Shown: positions 16,621 to 24,968 of the stretch, one piece after another
Position numbering within the stretch: position 1 is the stretch's first letter
Layout: the number at the start of each line of letters is the position of its first letter
Origin: Arthrobacter sp. SDTb3-6
GTDB taxonomy: Bacteria > Actinomycetota > Actinomycetes > Actinomycetales > Micrococcaceae
Assembly: GCF_013376095.1 (NCBI RefSeq)
Contig: NZ_JAAMFN010000007.1
Location: 1 to 64,000 of the forward strand
Length of the DNA stretch: 64,000 bases
Direction of reading: 5' to 3'
Notes under the pieces: model-generated
Databases searched by the model: none
Seen by the model: only the letters and a program-made list of their open reading frames with translations
Told to the model about the DNA's origin: nothing
Made by a program: the position numbers and the translations under genes

Positions 16621-17159
16621 GGGTGGGGGTGCGCCGTCGGCCGGGTGGCCTGGCCGGGGGCCGTCCCGCTCTTGCCGGGGGAGGTGGGTTGTGCGGTCGG
16701 GACGGCGGCGGGCGTGGGGACGGCAACCGCGGGCTGGGGCGTGGGGCTGGCGTTGCCCGGGGCGGGCGTCGTCGCCGGGAACGCCGCTGCCGGTGCGGGC
16801 GTGTTCCGGGCAACGGGGGCCGCTGCCGGTTGACGGTCGCTGGCGGGCACCGCCACGGCACTGGGCGCGGGCACCGCAGCGGCTGCCGGAAGCTGGCCGG
16901 GCGACGGCGTGGCAGTGGGGCGGGCCGGTGCCGCTGCCGGTGCGGGCGGAACGGGAACCAGCGGAAGGAAGGGGGCGGCAGCATTCGGCCCGGCGATCAA
17001 CGCAACCAGCAGGAGGGCCACATAACCTGCCGCCAAGGCAAGTACCCCGAGACCCAGGACCTTGAACCGCCGCAGCCGGCGGCCGGACGCGTCGACAAAG
17101 ACGGGTCCGTGCTGGGGCATGGGCAGTGTCTGGTCCGGGGCTTCGTGAATTGCTGGCAT
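16617..17159 (-). CDS. Single-pass membrane protein with long Pro/Ala-rich tail
   Basis: There are 180 residues: a cytoplasmic N-terminus of about 32 (MPAIHEAPDQTLPMPQHGP...), one hydrophobic segment (VLGLGVLALAAGYVALLLVAL), then about 110 residues almost wholly of proline, alanine, threonine and valine, a typical cell-wall-spanning or extended linker. Its gene overlaps the deacetylase/glycosyltransferase gene by four bases, so it is probably part of the same surface-polysaccharide machinery. A promoter with the ATG nine bases after the -10 suggests a leaderless message. No known family was recognised. Confidence 0.7.
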   Translation of the reverse strand: MPAIHEAPDQTLPMPQHGPVFVDASGRRLRRFKVLGLGVLALAAGYVALLLVALIAGPNAAAPFLPLVPVPPAPAAAPARPTATPSPGQLPAAAAVPAPSAVAVPASDRQPAAAPVARNTPAPAAAFPATTPAPGNASPTPQPAVAVPTPAAVPTAQPTSPGKSGTAPGQATRPTAHPHP

Positions 17160-17168
17160 CAGTCATCG

Positions 17169-17198
17169 ATTCTAGACGATGGGCCGCCAGTGTCACAA
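17169..17198 (-). promoter_or_regulatory. Promoter of the polysaccharide operon, probably leaderless
   Basis: On the minus strand, TTGTGA (17198-17193), an 18-base spacer and TAGAAT (17174-17169) are followed by nine bases and the ATG at 17159, with no ribosome site between. Confidence 0.6.
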
Positions 17199-17279
17199 AA
17201 GGGTAACGGCCGGCGCTGCCGCGGCGCATCCCCGCGGGCCCGGTGCGCGTCGACCCCGAAGCGGGCGGCCAGGCATGAA

Positions 17280-17310
17280 TAGTTGAAGCTACAAGTAATT
17301 GGTGTATCCT
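17280..17310 (+). promoter_or_regulatory. Promoter and candidate operator of the esterase/oxidoreductase operon
   Basis: TTGAAG (17283-17288), a 16-base spacer and TATCCT (17305-17310) form a possible promoter. TAGTTGAAG-CTACAAGTA (17280-17297) is an inverted repeat with 7 of 9 pairs and lies over the -35. MarR-type repressors bind sites of this kind; the regulator gene is not in the window. Confidence 0.45.
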
Positions 17311-17356
17311 TGCATTGAGTCAACGGCAACAGGATTCCCACACCCAAGGAGATTGA

Positions 17357-18007
17357 ATGAACACCACATTGCGCGACGTGCGCTCGCCCGGCTGGACCGC
17401 CAACCCCGTTCCCGATGCCGTGGTGCTCATGCTCCACGGCTTCGGCTCGAACGAGCATGACCTTGCCTCCCTGGCGCCGGCCCTCGGCCTCAACCTGCCG
17501 TGGGCATCCCTGCGCGCACCGATTGAGCTTGGCAACGGCGGCGCGGCCTGGTTCCCCATCACCACGCCCGGGGTCCCCGACGCCGCGCCGGTGGAACACG
17601 GAACGGAGGCCATCTGGGCCTGGGTTGAGGCCAATGTGGACCCCGGGACCCGGATTGTGCCCATCGGCTTCTCCCAGGGCGGACTCATGGCCACCCAGCT
17701 GCTGCGCACGCGCCCCGAGCGGGTGCAGGCCCCCGTCGTCCTGGGCGGCTTCGTGCTGGGCGCGCCGCAGCCGGGGGACGACGCACTGCTCGCCGGCCTC
17801 CCCACGCTGTTCTGGGGCCGCGGCGCCGAAGACAGGGTGATCGCCCCGGTCGCCGTCGCCCGCACGAGCGAGTACCTGCCACGGCACACCTCCCTGGTTG
17901 AACGCGTGTACCCGGGACTGGCGCACAGCATCAACGCCGCGGAGCTCGACGACGTCCGCGGCTTCATCGCGGCCGAGGTGGGTGCCGCGGCGGTCGCCCG
18001 CGCATGA
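17357..18007 (+). CDS. Phospholipase/carboxylesterase-family alpha/beta hydrolase
   Basis: The 216 residues begin after AAGGAG. Visible features are LMLHGFGSNEHD with the oxyanion-hole region, the nucleophile elbow GFSQGG, an acid loop with a GAEDRVI block and the histidine in GLAHSI. These make up the serine-histidine-aspartate triad of the YpfH/MhqD group. It should hydrolyse small carboxylic esters in the cytoplasm. Its stop overlaps the start of a luciferase-like oxidoreductase gene (ATGA), so the two act together. MhqD-type hydrolases elsewhere respond to quinones and electrophiles, and that role is only a suggestion here. Confidence 0.85.
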   Translation: MNTTLRDVRSPGWTANPVPDAVVLMLHGFGSNEHDLASLAPALGLNLPWASLRAPIELGNGGAAWFPITTPGVPDAAPVEHGTEAIWAWVEANVDPGTRIVPIGFSQGGLMATQLLRTRPERVQAPVVLGGFVLGAPQPGDDALLAGLPTLFWGRGAEDRVIAPVAVARTSEYLPRHTSLVERVYPGLAHSINAAELDDVRGFIAAEVGAAAVARA

Positions 18008-19038
18008 GCGCCCCGGCGCCCTTTGAGATCGGCATCTTCACCTTCGGCGAGCTCACCCGCGACGCCGCAGGGAAGCCGATCGATGCCTTGGCACGCACCC
18101 GCGACATCCTGGAATGGGCGCGTGTTGCCGACCAGGCCGGCCTGGACGTCTTCGGGGTGGGCGAGCACCACCGCGAAGACTTCGCCGTCTCCTCGCCCGC
18201 CGTGGTGCTGGCCGCGGCCGCGGCACAGACGCAACAGATCCGCCTCACCAGCACCGTCACCGTCCTCTCCAGTGCCGATCCGGTCCGCGTTTTCGAGGAC
18301 TTCGCAACACTGGACCTGGTCAGCGGCGGGCGCGCGGAAATCACCGCCGGGCGGGGCGCCTACCTGGAGTCCTTTCCGCTGTTCGGCCAACGGCTGGAAC
18401 GCTATGACGAATACTTCGAGGACCGGCTCGGGCTGCTGCTGCAGATCCGCGACGAAAACCCCGTCACCTGGAACGGCACCACCCGCCCGGCCCTGACGGA
18501 TGCGGGCGTTTGGCCGCGCCCGGCCCAGGCTGCACTGCCCGTGTGGCTGGCCGTGGGCGGGACGCCGGCCTCCGCCGCGCGGGCCGGCAGGCTGGGGCTG
18601 CCGCTGTACCTGGCGATCCTGGGGACACCGGCGCGGTTCGCGCCCCTGGCCGGGCTCTACCGCAAGTCAGCCGGCCAGGCAGGCCGGGGGCCGGGGCGGA
18701 TCGGGGTGACCTCGCACTTCTATGTGGAGGAAACCTCGCAAGGGGCAAGGAACACGTTCTTCCCGCACTATTCGCAGTACATCGGCCAGAACATGCCCCG
18801 GACCGGCCGGCTGGACCGCGCGGCCTTCGAGGACTGGGCCGGCCCCCGCGGTGCGCTGTTCGCCGGGAGCCCGGCCGAGGTCGTCGAGAAGATCCTGTGG
18901 GAGCACGAGGTTCTCGGGCATACGCGCTTCCTCGCCCAGGTGGGCCTGGGCGGGCTGTCCCAGGCAGCGACGCTGCGTTCCATCGAGCTGCTGGCCACCG
19001 AGGTGCTGCCGGCGGTCCGTGCGGCCCTGGGGCGGTAG
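18004..19038 (+). CDS. LLM-class (luciferase-like) flavin-dependent oxidoreductase
   Basis: The 344 residues follow the luciferase-like monooxygenase TIM barrel: EIGIFTFGELTRD at the start, then EWARVADQAGLDVFGVGEHHR, RLTSTVTVLSSADPVRVFEDFA and GRAEITAGRGAY. Members use reduced FMN or F420 to oxidise or reduce small molecules. The start overlaps the esterase stop by four bases, so both are translated from one message. The substrate is unknown. The group is often annotated as alkanal-type monooxygenase without evidence. Confidence 0.88.
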   Translation: MSAPAPFEIGIFTFGELTRDAAGKPIDALARTRDILEWARVADQAGLDVFGVGEHHREDFAVSSPAVVLAAAAAQTQQIRLTSTVTVLSSADPVRVFEDFATLDLVSGGRAEITAGRGAYLESFPLFGQRLERYDEYFEDRLGLLLQIRDENPVTWNGTTRPALTDAGVWPRPAQAALPVWLAVGGTPASAARAGRLGLPLYLAILGTPARFAPLAGLYRKSAGQAGRGPGRIGVTSHFYVEETSQGARNTFFPHYSQYIGQNMPRTGRLDRAAFEDWAGPRGALFAGSPAEVVEKILWEHEVLGHTRFLAQVGLGGLSQAATLRSIELLATEVLPAVRAALGR

Positions 19039-19067
19039 GCCGCCCGCCCGGCGGCAGCCGGACCCCG

Positions 19068-19589
19068 TCAGGTTTTGCCCTTGCCCTTCTTGTCGTCAAT
19101 GATCCCGCCGATCAGCCCCCCGATGGCCCCGCCCAGGACGCCGCCGGGAACCCCGCCCAGCAGGGTGCCGATGCCCGCCCCGATCCCTGACAGGCTGGAG
19201 CCGTAGCTGACCCTGGCGATCGTGACCGTCGTCGAGCCTCCGGGGTCAACGGACACTTCGAAGGAACCCAGGGCCGCTGATGCGATGACAAGTGCCACCG
19301 GGCTGGGCTTGGTTCCGGCGAGCATCTTGGCGTAAATCTCCCGGGTTTCGAAGTAGGCCCGCCGGGGATCGCCCTTTGGCTCGCCCGCCTCATATCCGAG
19401 CTTGTAGAGCCCGAGCAGGGTCTCCGCCTCTTCCTCGCTGACGACCTCCACTGCCGTGAGCCTGGCCAGAACGGCCCGGTGTTCGGCAACATAGTCCCCC
19501 TTGTACTCCTCCATGATGCCCCGCGCCTCGACGCGTGCAGCGTGCATCAAATCCGGCAATCCGACGATGATGGCTGGTGTTGACTCCAT
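19068..19589 (-). CDS. Hypothetical protein with C-terminal glycine zipper
   Basis: This 173-residue protein has a good AGGAGGGG ribosome site. The N-terminal half is acidic and helical (AARVEARGIMEEYKGDYVAE; VVSEEEAETLLGLYKLGYEA). The C-terminal part is a glycine zipper, about GIGAGIGTLLGGVPGGVLGG and onwards, ending in a basic DKKGKGKT tail. Glycine zippers pack closely in or on membranes. No family was recognised. It is monocistronic and convergent with the LLM oxidoreductase gene. Confidence 0.65.
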   Translation of the reverse strand: MESTPAIIVGLPDLMHAARVEARGIMEEYKGDYVAEHRAVLARLTAVEVVSEEEAETLLGLYKLGYEAGEPKGDPRRAYFETREIYAKMLAGTKPSPVALVIASAALGSFEVSVDPGGSTTVTIARVSYGSSLSGIGAGIGTLLGGVPGGVLGGAIGGLIGGIIDDKKGKGKT

Positions 19590-19734
19590 GTGTCCCCTCC
19601 TATAGGTGCATGGACCTTTGGGTGCACGGACAACGCTACGCCGCTACTGGCCGGTTGTGACGGGTGTCACGTGGCATTCGGTGTTGATTTTGGGAGCGGT
19701 TCCCGTCCGTCGAGGGTCATCCCTGCCCTGCGGG

Positions 19735-19761
19735 TGTCGATCCGGCCGCCGCCCAATCGTC
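19735..19761 (+). promoter_or_regulatory. ECF42-type promoter upstream of the YciI/sigma operon
   Basis: TGTCGA (19735-19740), a 17-base spacer and CGTC (19758-19761) match the promoter pattern reported for ECF42 sigma factors (TGTCGA at -35, CGA/TC at -10). It lies about 100 bases before the YciI start, so the operon probably drives itself. Confidence 0.65.
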
Positions 19762-19865
19762 ATCCTCGTGAAGCACGGCCACCCGGCAAGCCCGCCGCCG
19801 TCGTGCCTCGGACAAGACGCGGCGCCGCCCGTGGACGGCACCGCCCCGATCGAGGAGAATGAACC

Positions 19866-20243
19866 ATGCGCTACACACTGCTTTTGCACTACCCGGAAAT
19901 GGATGCCGCGGAGCTCGGCGAAGAGGCGCTTGCGGAGGGCCGGCAGGCCTTCCAAAGCTACGCGGCCGCGCTGCAGCAGGCCAACGTCCTGATCAGCGCC
20001 GAGGTGCTCCAGCCGTCGTCGAGCACCACCACGCTGACCACGGCCGACGGCGCCCTGCGGGTGCAGGACGGCCCGTTTGCCGACACGAAGGACCAGCTGG
20101 GCGGGACGTTCGTGATCGACGTCGCGGACCTGGACGCCGCCATCGGGTGGGCCGGGCAGGCACCGTCCGTGGAATGGGGGGCCGTGGAGATCCGCCCCGG
20201 GGCCACCTACACCGTGGACGGCGCCTGGACGCCCAACACATGA
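19866..20243 (+). CDS. YciI/DGPF-family protein
   Basis: The 125 residues start MRYTLLLHYPEMD and contain the hallmark DGPF in VQDGPFADTKDQLGG, with a dimeric ferredoxin-like fold expected. DGPF proteins are the standard genomic partners of ECF42 sigma factors, and the next gene is exactly that, overlapping by four bases (ATGA). The ATG follows GAGGAGA. Its chemistry is unknown. It may sense or act upstream of the sigma factor. Confidence 0.88.
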   Translation: MRYTLLLHYPEMDAAELGEEALAEGRQAFQSYAAALQQANVLISAEVLQPSSSTTTLTTADGALRVQDGPFADTKDQLGGTFVIDVADLDAAIGWAGQAPSVEWGAVEIRPGATYTVDGAWTPNT

Positions 20244-21502
20244 CCTCCCCGGAGGCGCGGGCCGCGGCCGAACACGCAGCCCGCGTCTCCTACGGGCACC
20301 TCGTGGCGCTTCTTGCCGCGTCCACGGGCGATCTCGCCCTGGCCGAGGACGCCCTGTCCGCCGCCTTTGAACAAGCCCTGGTCAGCTGGTCCGCCGGCGG
20401 CGTCCCCGCCAAGCCGGAGGCCTGGCTGCTCACGGTGGCCCGCAACAGGCAGCGCGACGCCTGGAAGTCAGCCGCGAGCAGGACGTCGCTGCCGCTCACG
20501 GACGCAGGCAGGCAAGGAAGCCCGGCCATGCCGGCCCTCGACGAAATCGACGTCGACGCCATTGGCGACAAGCGCCTGGAACTGCTGTTTACCTGCGCCC
20601 ACCCCGCCATCGACGCCGCCATCCGGACCCCGCTGATGCTCCAGGCGGTCCTTGGCTTTGACGCGGCCAGGATCGCCGCCGCCTTCGCCGTCCCGCCTGC
20701 GGCCATGGCGCAGCGGCTCGTGCGCGCCAAGAAGCGCATCAAGGCAGCCCGCATTCCCTTCACCGTGCCCGGCCGGGACGCCATGCCGGAACGGCTGCCC
20801 CCGGTGCTTGAGGCCATCTACGGCTGCTACGCGCTGTCCTTCGCCGACGGCCCGGAAGTGCCCGGCGGATCCGGTGTGGAAGACCTGGCCGGCGAGGCGC
20901 TCTACCTGGCGGCGACCCTGGCCGCCCTGCTGCGCACCGAACCCGAAGCGTGGGGGCTGGCCGCCCTGATCACGCTCTCCCAGTCCCGTGCGCCGGCGCG
21001 CGGAGGCCCGTTTGTTCCCCTCGAGGCGCAGGACACGGACAGGTGGGACGCCCGGCTCATTGCCGAAGGGGAGTCCCACCTGCGCCGGGCCGCCGCGGCA
21101 GGGGCCGCCGGCCGCTTCCAGCTTGAGGCCGCCATCCAGGCCGTGCACTGCGATCGGGCCCGCACGGGGCGGACCGACTGGCCGGCCCTGCGAACCCTGT
21201 ACACGGCACTCGTGGCAACAGCCCCCAGCCTCGGCGCCCGGGTGGCGCTGGCCGCCGTCACGGGCCGCACTGATTCGCCCGCCGCCGGGCTGGCGCAACT
21301 CGATGCACTTGGTGCGGGGGAAGGCCCAACCGCCGCGTCCGCCGTCGAACACTTCCAGCCCTTTCTGGCCACGCGGGCGGACCTCCTGGCCCGGGACGGC
21401 AGGCGGGCGGAGGCCGCGGCGGCCTTTGCGGAGGCCGCGGCAGCCACCGCGCAGCCCGCCGTCCGCCGCTACCTCCTGCAACGGGCGGCCGGCACCGCCT
21501 GA
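20240..21502 (+). CDS. ECF42-group RNA polymerase sigma factor with long C-terminal extension
   Basis: The 420 residues start at ATG 20240 inside the YciI stop. Region 2 is visible in LALAEDALSAAFEQAL and PEAWLLTVARNRQRDAWKS, and region 4 in QAVLGFDAARIAAAFAVPPA followed by MAQRLVRAKKRIKAARIPF. After these lies an extension of about 200 residues of helical, alanine-rich TPR-like sequence (AVHCDRARTGRTDWPALRTL and onwards). Such an extension is typical of ECF42, which lacks an anti-sigma factor and uses it for control. It probably directs transcription from the TGTCGA-type promoter at 19735, including its own operon. Confidence 0.9.
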   Translation: MTSPEARAAAEHAARVSYGHLVALLAASTGDLALAEDALSAAFEQALVSWSAGGVPAKPEAWLLTVARNRQRDAWKSAASRTSLPLTDAGRQGSPAMPALDEIDVDAIGDKRLELLFTCAHPAIDAAIRTPLMLQAVLGFDAARIAAAFAVPPAAMAQRLVRAKKRIKAARIPFTVPGRDAMPERLPPVLEAIYGCYALSFADGPEVPGGSGVEDLAGEALYLAATLAALLRTEPEAWGLAALITLSQSRAPARGGPFVPLEAQDTDRWDARLIAEGESHLRRAAAAGAAGRFQLEAAIQAVHCDRARTGRTDWPALRTLYTALVATAPSLGARVALAAVTGRTDSPAAGLAQLDALGAGEGPTAASAVEHFQPFLATRADLLARDGRRAEAAAAFAEAAAATAQPAVRRYLLQRAAGTA

Positions 21503-21562
21503 CTCCGGCGACCGGGTAACGTGGGACTGAAAGGGACCGTCGTCGCCGAAGGGAGCCATGCC

Positions 21563-22282
21563 GTGGGCAGCCGCAACGCCGGAAGGGACGCCCGGAGCCG
21601 CACGCATGGCAAGCCGCCGCGCGAATCGCCTGCCGCTGCGGGGCCGCACCTCCCCGCCGCCGAACCCGCCGTTGATCCAGCCTCCACCATCGACGGCGCC
21701 GCCGACATCGTCCGCCTGCGCCGCCGGGGCTTCGTGCTCGAAGGGGTGACGCTCGGCTGGAACGTGGTGGGCGTCGTCGTACTGGCCGTGGTGTCGATCA
21801 GGGCGGGATCCGTGGCGCTGGCCGGTTTTGGCCTGGACAGCCTGATCGAAATCGGGGCCAGCACGGTGGTGGTCTGGGAATTGTCCGGGAGCGGGGAAAA
21901 CCGCCGGCGGCTTGCCCTGAAACTCATTGCCTGGGCATTCCTGGCGTTGGCCGCGTACCTGGTCCTGCAGTCCGGTGCCGCACTTGCCGCCGGCCACCGG
22001 GCCGGGCCGAGCCCCGCCGGGATCGGCTGGACCGCGGTCACGGCGGCAGCCATGTTCCTGCTGGCTGCCGGGAAGGCGCGCACCGGGCGGGCACTGGGGA
22101 ATCCTGTGCTGGCGGCCGAGGGCCGGGTGACGTTCATCGACGGCTTGCTGGCGACGGCGGTCCTGGGCGGCGTGCTGCTGGACGATCTGGCCGGGTGGTG
22201 GTGGGCCGATCCCGTGGCAGGGCTGGTGATTGTCTACTATGCGGTCCGCGAGGCCCGGCACATCCTGCGTCCCCCGGGCTGA
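21563..22282 (+). CDS. Cation-efflux (CDF)-like membrane protein
   Basis: The chosen start is GTG 21563, with GAAGGGAG eight bases upstream; GTG 21521 is an alternative adding 14 residues. After a hydrophilic region of about 50 residues come six hydrophobic segments. LAGFGLDSLIEIGASTVVVW in segment 2 and DPVAGLVIVYYAVREA near the end both recall cation diffusion facilitators. The usual HxxxD metal pair is reduced, and there is no long C-terminal cytoplasmic domain. It may move a divalent cation or be a relative with altered function. It stands downstream of the ECF42 gene with a short gap and could share its transcript. Confidence 0.7.
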   Translation: MGSRNAGRDARSRTHGKPPRESPAAAGPHLPAAEPAVDPASTIDGAADIVRLRRRGFVLEGVTLGWNVVGVVVLAVVSIRAGSVALAGFGLDSLIEIGASTVVVWELSGSGENRRRLALKLIAWAFLALAAYLVLQSGAALAAGHRAGPSPAGIGWTAVTAAAMFLLAAGKARTGRALGNPVLAAEGRVTFIDGLLATAVLGGVLLDDLAGWWWADPVAGLVIVYYAVREARHILRPPG

Positions 22283-22358
22283 CCGGCCCGGCCGGGGAAG
22301 GGCCAACGCCGCAGTATGGGCCAAGGCCGCGGGAAGGGGCCGGAGCGCGGGGAGTAGC

Positions 22359-23051
22359 ATGGCACCCATGGCGGGAACTCCCAACCCAGGACCCGGACGG
22401 CTGCTGCGGATTGTTGGTGCGGTGGCCGTTGTGGGCGGGCCGCTCGGCTACCTGCTCGGCGGGCTGCTGGCGCCGGCAATCCACGGCACGGGCGCGGCAA
22501 CCATCCAGGCCAACGCCGCTGCCGGCCCGGCGGCCAACGCAACCCACCTGGCTGCCTTCGTCGCAGCCTCCTACCTGCTGCCCATCGGCGCCGTCGCCCT
22601 GGCTTGGCTTGCCTACCGGCGCAGGCCGTGGCTGGCGGCCATTGGCGGCCTGCTGGGGATCATCGGGTGGGCGCCCTTCGCGGCACTGGCCGCCCTGGAC
22701 GACCTCGCCAGCGTCATGGCCCGGCAGGCCGGCCAGGCGTCCAACGCAGCACTGTTGGACGCCTTCACCAACGATGCCGTCATGGGCAGCTACCTCATCA
22801 TCTACGTCATCTGCCATCTCGTGGCCTATGTGTTGTTCGGGATCGCGCTGTGGCGTGCCCGCATCATTCCGGCCTGGGCGGGTTGGGCGATGGTCGTCAG
22901 CAGTCCGTTGACCGTCGCCGCCTTTGCCTTCCACGACACTGCCCGCACCGCCGTGGGCGTTGCCGCGCTGGCCCTGCTCCTCATCGGCAGCCTGCCGGCA
23001 GCGCGTGCCATTGCGGCCAGGCGGGTAGTCCGCAGCACGGCTCCCCGCTGA
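22359..23051 (+). CDS. Hypothetical multi-pass membrane protein
   Basis: Starting at ATG 22359 behind GGGGAG, the 230 residues contain about six hydrophobic segments (RLLRIVGAVAVVGGPLGYLL first, ALALLLIGSLPAARAIA last) separated by short loops. One loop, DDLASVMARQAG, is polar. The general look is of DUF4386-type or similar unknown membrane proteins. No catalytic motif is visible. It is monocistronic between the CDF-like gene and the old yellow enzyme gene. Confidence 0.65.
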   Translation: MAPMAGTPNPGPGRLLRIVGAVAVVGGPLGYLLGGLLAPAIHGTGAATIQANAAAGPAANATHLAAFVAASYLLPIGAVALAWLAYRRRPWLAAIGGLLGIIGWAPFAALAALDDLASVMARQAGQASNAALLDAFTNDAVMGSYLIIYVICHLVAYVLFGIALWRARIIPAWAGWAMVVSSPLTVAAFAFHDTARTAVGVAALALLLIGSLPAARAIAARRVVRSTAPR

Positions 23052-23152
23052 CGGTGCCGCCCCGGTCACCGGGCCCGTAGGCTGTTGGGGGAATCAGCCG
23101 CGCGCCCGCGGCGTTGCCCAAGGCAAGACCCCCGCACCAGAAAGTTTTCCCC

Positions 23153-24244
23153 ATGACAAAAGCGCTTTTTGAAGAGATCACCCTGCGCGGCCTGACGGTC
23201 CGCAACCGGATCTGGGTCACGCCCATGTGCCAGTACTCCGCGGAGCAGCAGGACGGGATGCCCGGCGACTGGCACCTGGTCCACCTCGGGTCGTTCGCCC
23301 GGGGTGGGGCCGGTGCCGTGTTCACCGAGGCCACCGCCGTCGTCCCCGAGGGCCGGATCTCGCCGCAGGACCTCGGCCTGTGGAACGACGCCCAGCGTGA
23401 CGAATTCGCCCGGATCGTGCGCTTCATCCACTCGCAGGGTGCCGCCGCCGGGATACAGCTGGCCCACGCCGGGCGCAAGGCCTCGGTGTTCCGGACCTGG
23501 GACGAGCGGCGCGGCACGGTCCCCGCGGCCGACGGCGGCTGGACCACCGTGGGCCCCAGCACCGTGGCCTTCCCCGGCTACGACACGCCCGCTGCGCTGA
23601 CGGCTGGCGGGATCCGGGACATCACCGAGGCCTTCGCCGCCGCCGCCCGCCGGGCCATGGACGCCGGCTTTGACCTGGTTGAAATCCATGCCGCGCACGG
23701 CTACCTCCTCCACCAGTTCCTCTCGCCGCTGAGCAACACGCGTACCGACAACTACGGCGGCACACTCGCCAACCGGGCCCGTGCGCTGCTGGAAACCATC
23801 GACGCCGTCCGGGGCGCGGTGGGCGACGGCGTCCCCGTCCTGGTGCGCTTCTCCGGCACCGACTGGGCCGACGGCGGCTGGACCCTTGAGGACACCCAGA
23901 CCGTTGCGCGGTGGGCGGCGGAGCACGGCGCGGACCTGGCGGACATCTCCACCGGCGGGAACGTCCCCTCGGCCAGGATCCCCGTCGGCCCCGGCTACCA
24001 GGTGCCGTTCGCCACCGCGGTCCGCACAGCCGCGGGGATCCCGACGGCCGCCGTCGGGCTGATCGACGAGCCGCACCAGGCCGAGCAGATCGTCGCGACC
24101 GGGCTGGCCGACGTCGTCATGGTGGGGCGCGAACTCCTGCGGGACCCCAACTTCCCGCTGCGCGCCGCGGCCGCGTTGGGGGCCGAGGTGCCCTACGCGC
24201 CGAAGCAGTACCACCGCGCGCCCATCACGCGTCCGACGGCGTAG
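23153..24244 (+). CDS. Old yellow enzyme family NADPH dehydrogenase (YqjM-like)
   Basis: The 363 residues start MTKALFEEITLRGLTVRN with only a weak ribosome site. OYE landmarks are RIWVTPMCQYSAE, LVHLGSFARGGAGAVFTEAT, QLAHAGRKAS, the catalytic HxxH-type EIHAAHGYLLHQFLSPLSN, RTDNYGG, and the FMN phosphate site in VMVGRELLRDPNF. The short MCQYS form with cysteine is typical of the YqjM/thermophilic-like class. It would reduce activated C=C bonds of enones and other electrophiles with NADPH. It appears monocistronic. Confidence 0.9.
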   Translation: MTKALFEEITLRGLTVRNRIWVTPMCQYSAEQQDGMPGDWHLVHLGSFARGGAGAVFTEATAVVPEGRISPQDLGLWNDAQRDEFARIVRFIHSQGAAAGIQLAHAGRKASVFRTWDERRGTVPAADGGWTTVGPSTVAFPGYDTPAALTAGGIRDITEAFAAAARRAMDAGFDLVEIHAAHGYLLHQFLSPLSNTRTDNYGGTLANRARALLETIDAVRGAVGDGVPVLVRFSGTDWADGGWTLEDTQTVARWAAEHGADLADISTGGNVPSARIPVGPGYQVPFATAVRTAAGIPTAAVGLIDEPHQAEQIVATGLADVVMVGRELLRDPNFPLRAAAALGAEVPYAPKQYHRAPITRPTA

Positions 24245-24311
24245 GCTCCGCGGGCGGGCGGCCTGGCGCGGGCTGCCCGCCACGGGGCGGCACGCAATTG
24301 TCCGTGGAGGG

Positions 24312-24340
24312 TTGTCCGGCGCACTCCGGTGGGATAGCTT
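24312..24340 (+). promoter_or_regulatory. Putative promoter of the molybdenum oxidoreductase operon
   Basis: TTGTCC (24312-24317), a 17-base spacer and TAGCTT (24335-24340) lie about 80 bases before the first gene of the operon. The match is fair only. Confidence 0.4.
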
Positions 24341-24419
24341 ACGAAAGGGGCCGTCCCCGCACCCGAAACCGGGGCCGGCCCGTTGCGAAGCGGCCGTACC
24401 AACCGGAGGCGCACCTTTC

Positions 24420-24968
24420 ATGGACAAACGGATATCACTGCTGGTCGACGGCGAAGAGAGGACGCTGACCGTCGACACCCGCACCACGTTGCTGGACTCG
24501 CTGCGGGACAGGCTGGGGGTCACCTCGCCGAAAAAGGGGTGCGACCACGGCCAGTGCGGGGCCTGCACGGTGCTGCTCGGGGGCCGGCGCGTCAACTCCT
24601 GCCTGGTGCTGGCCGTCGCCCACGACGGGGCGGAGGTGGTGACGGCCGCGGGGCTGGGCGGCGGCGGTGGGGAACTGCACCCGGTCCAGGAGGCCTTCCT
24701 GGCCCGGGACGCGCTCCAGTGCGGCTTCTGCACGCCCGGCCAGGTCTGTTCGGCGGTGGGCATGCTGCAGGAGGCGGCCACCGGACAACCAAGCCACGTC
24801 ACGGCCGATCCGGGCCGGGCGGTGGAACTCGATGATGCGGAAATCCGCGAGCGCATGAGCGGAAACCTGTGCCGCTGCGGCGCCTATGTGAACATTGTGG
24901 CGGCGATCCGCGACGCCGCTGATCCGGGCCGGACTTCTGGCACGGCATCGGCAGGGGCACGACCATGA
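24420..24968 (+). CDS. paoA: Aldehyde oxidoreductase, 2Fe-2S subunit (PaoA-like)
   Basis: The 182 residues carry the two [2Fe-2S] clusters of the xanthine oxidase family small subunit. The plant-ferredoxin-type cluster is in [17 protein letters not shown] with a later cysteine. The helical cluster is in CGFCTPGQV with CRCGAY. It passes electrons from the molybdenum centre to the FAD subunit. It is first of three overlapping genes (ATGA with the next). Unlike E. coli PaoA, I see no twin-arginine signal, so the enzyme is probably cytoplasmic. Confidence 0.9.
   Translation: MDKRISLLVDGEERTLTVDTRTTLLDSLRDRLGVTSPKKGCDHGQCGACTVLLGGRRVNSCLVLAVAHDGAEVVTAAGLGGGGGELHPVQEAFLARDALQCGFCTPGQVCSAVGMLQEAATGQPSHVTADPGRAVELDDAEIRERMSGNLCRCGAYVNIVAAIRDAADPGRTSGTASAGARP

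Noticed and set aside
16621-17229. Upstream extension of the deacetylase/glycosyltransferase frame
   Set aside because: The frame is open to 17229, but this part is arginine/proline-rich shadow sequence of the gene at 16617-17159. The GTGA overlap at 16620 gives the proper start.
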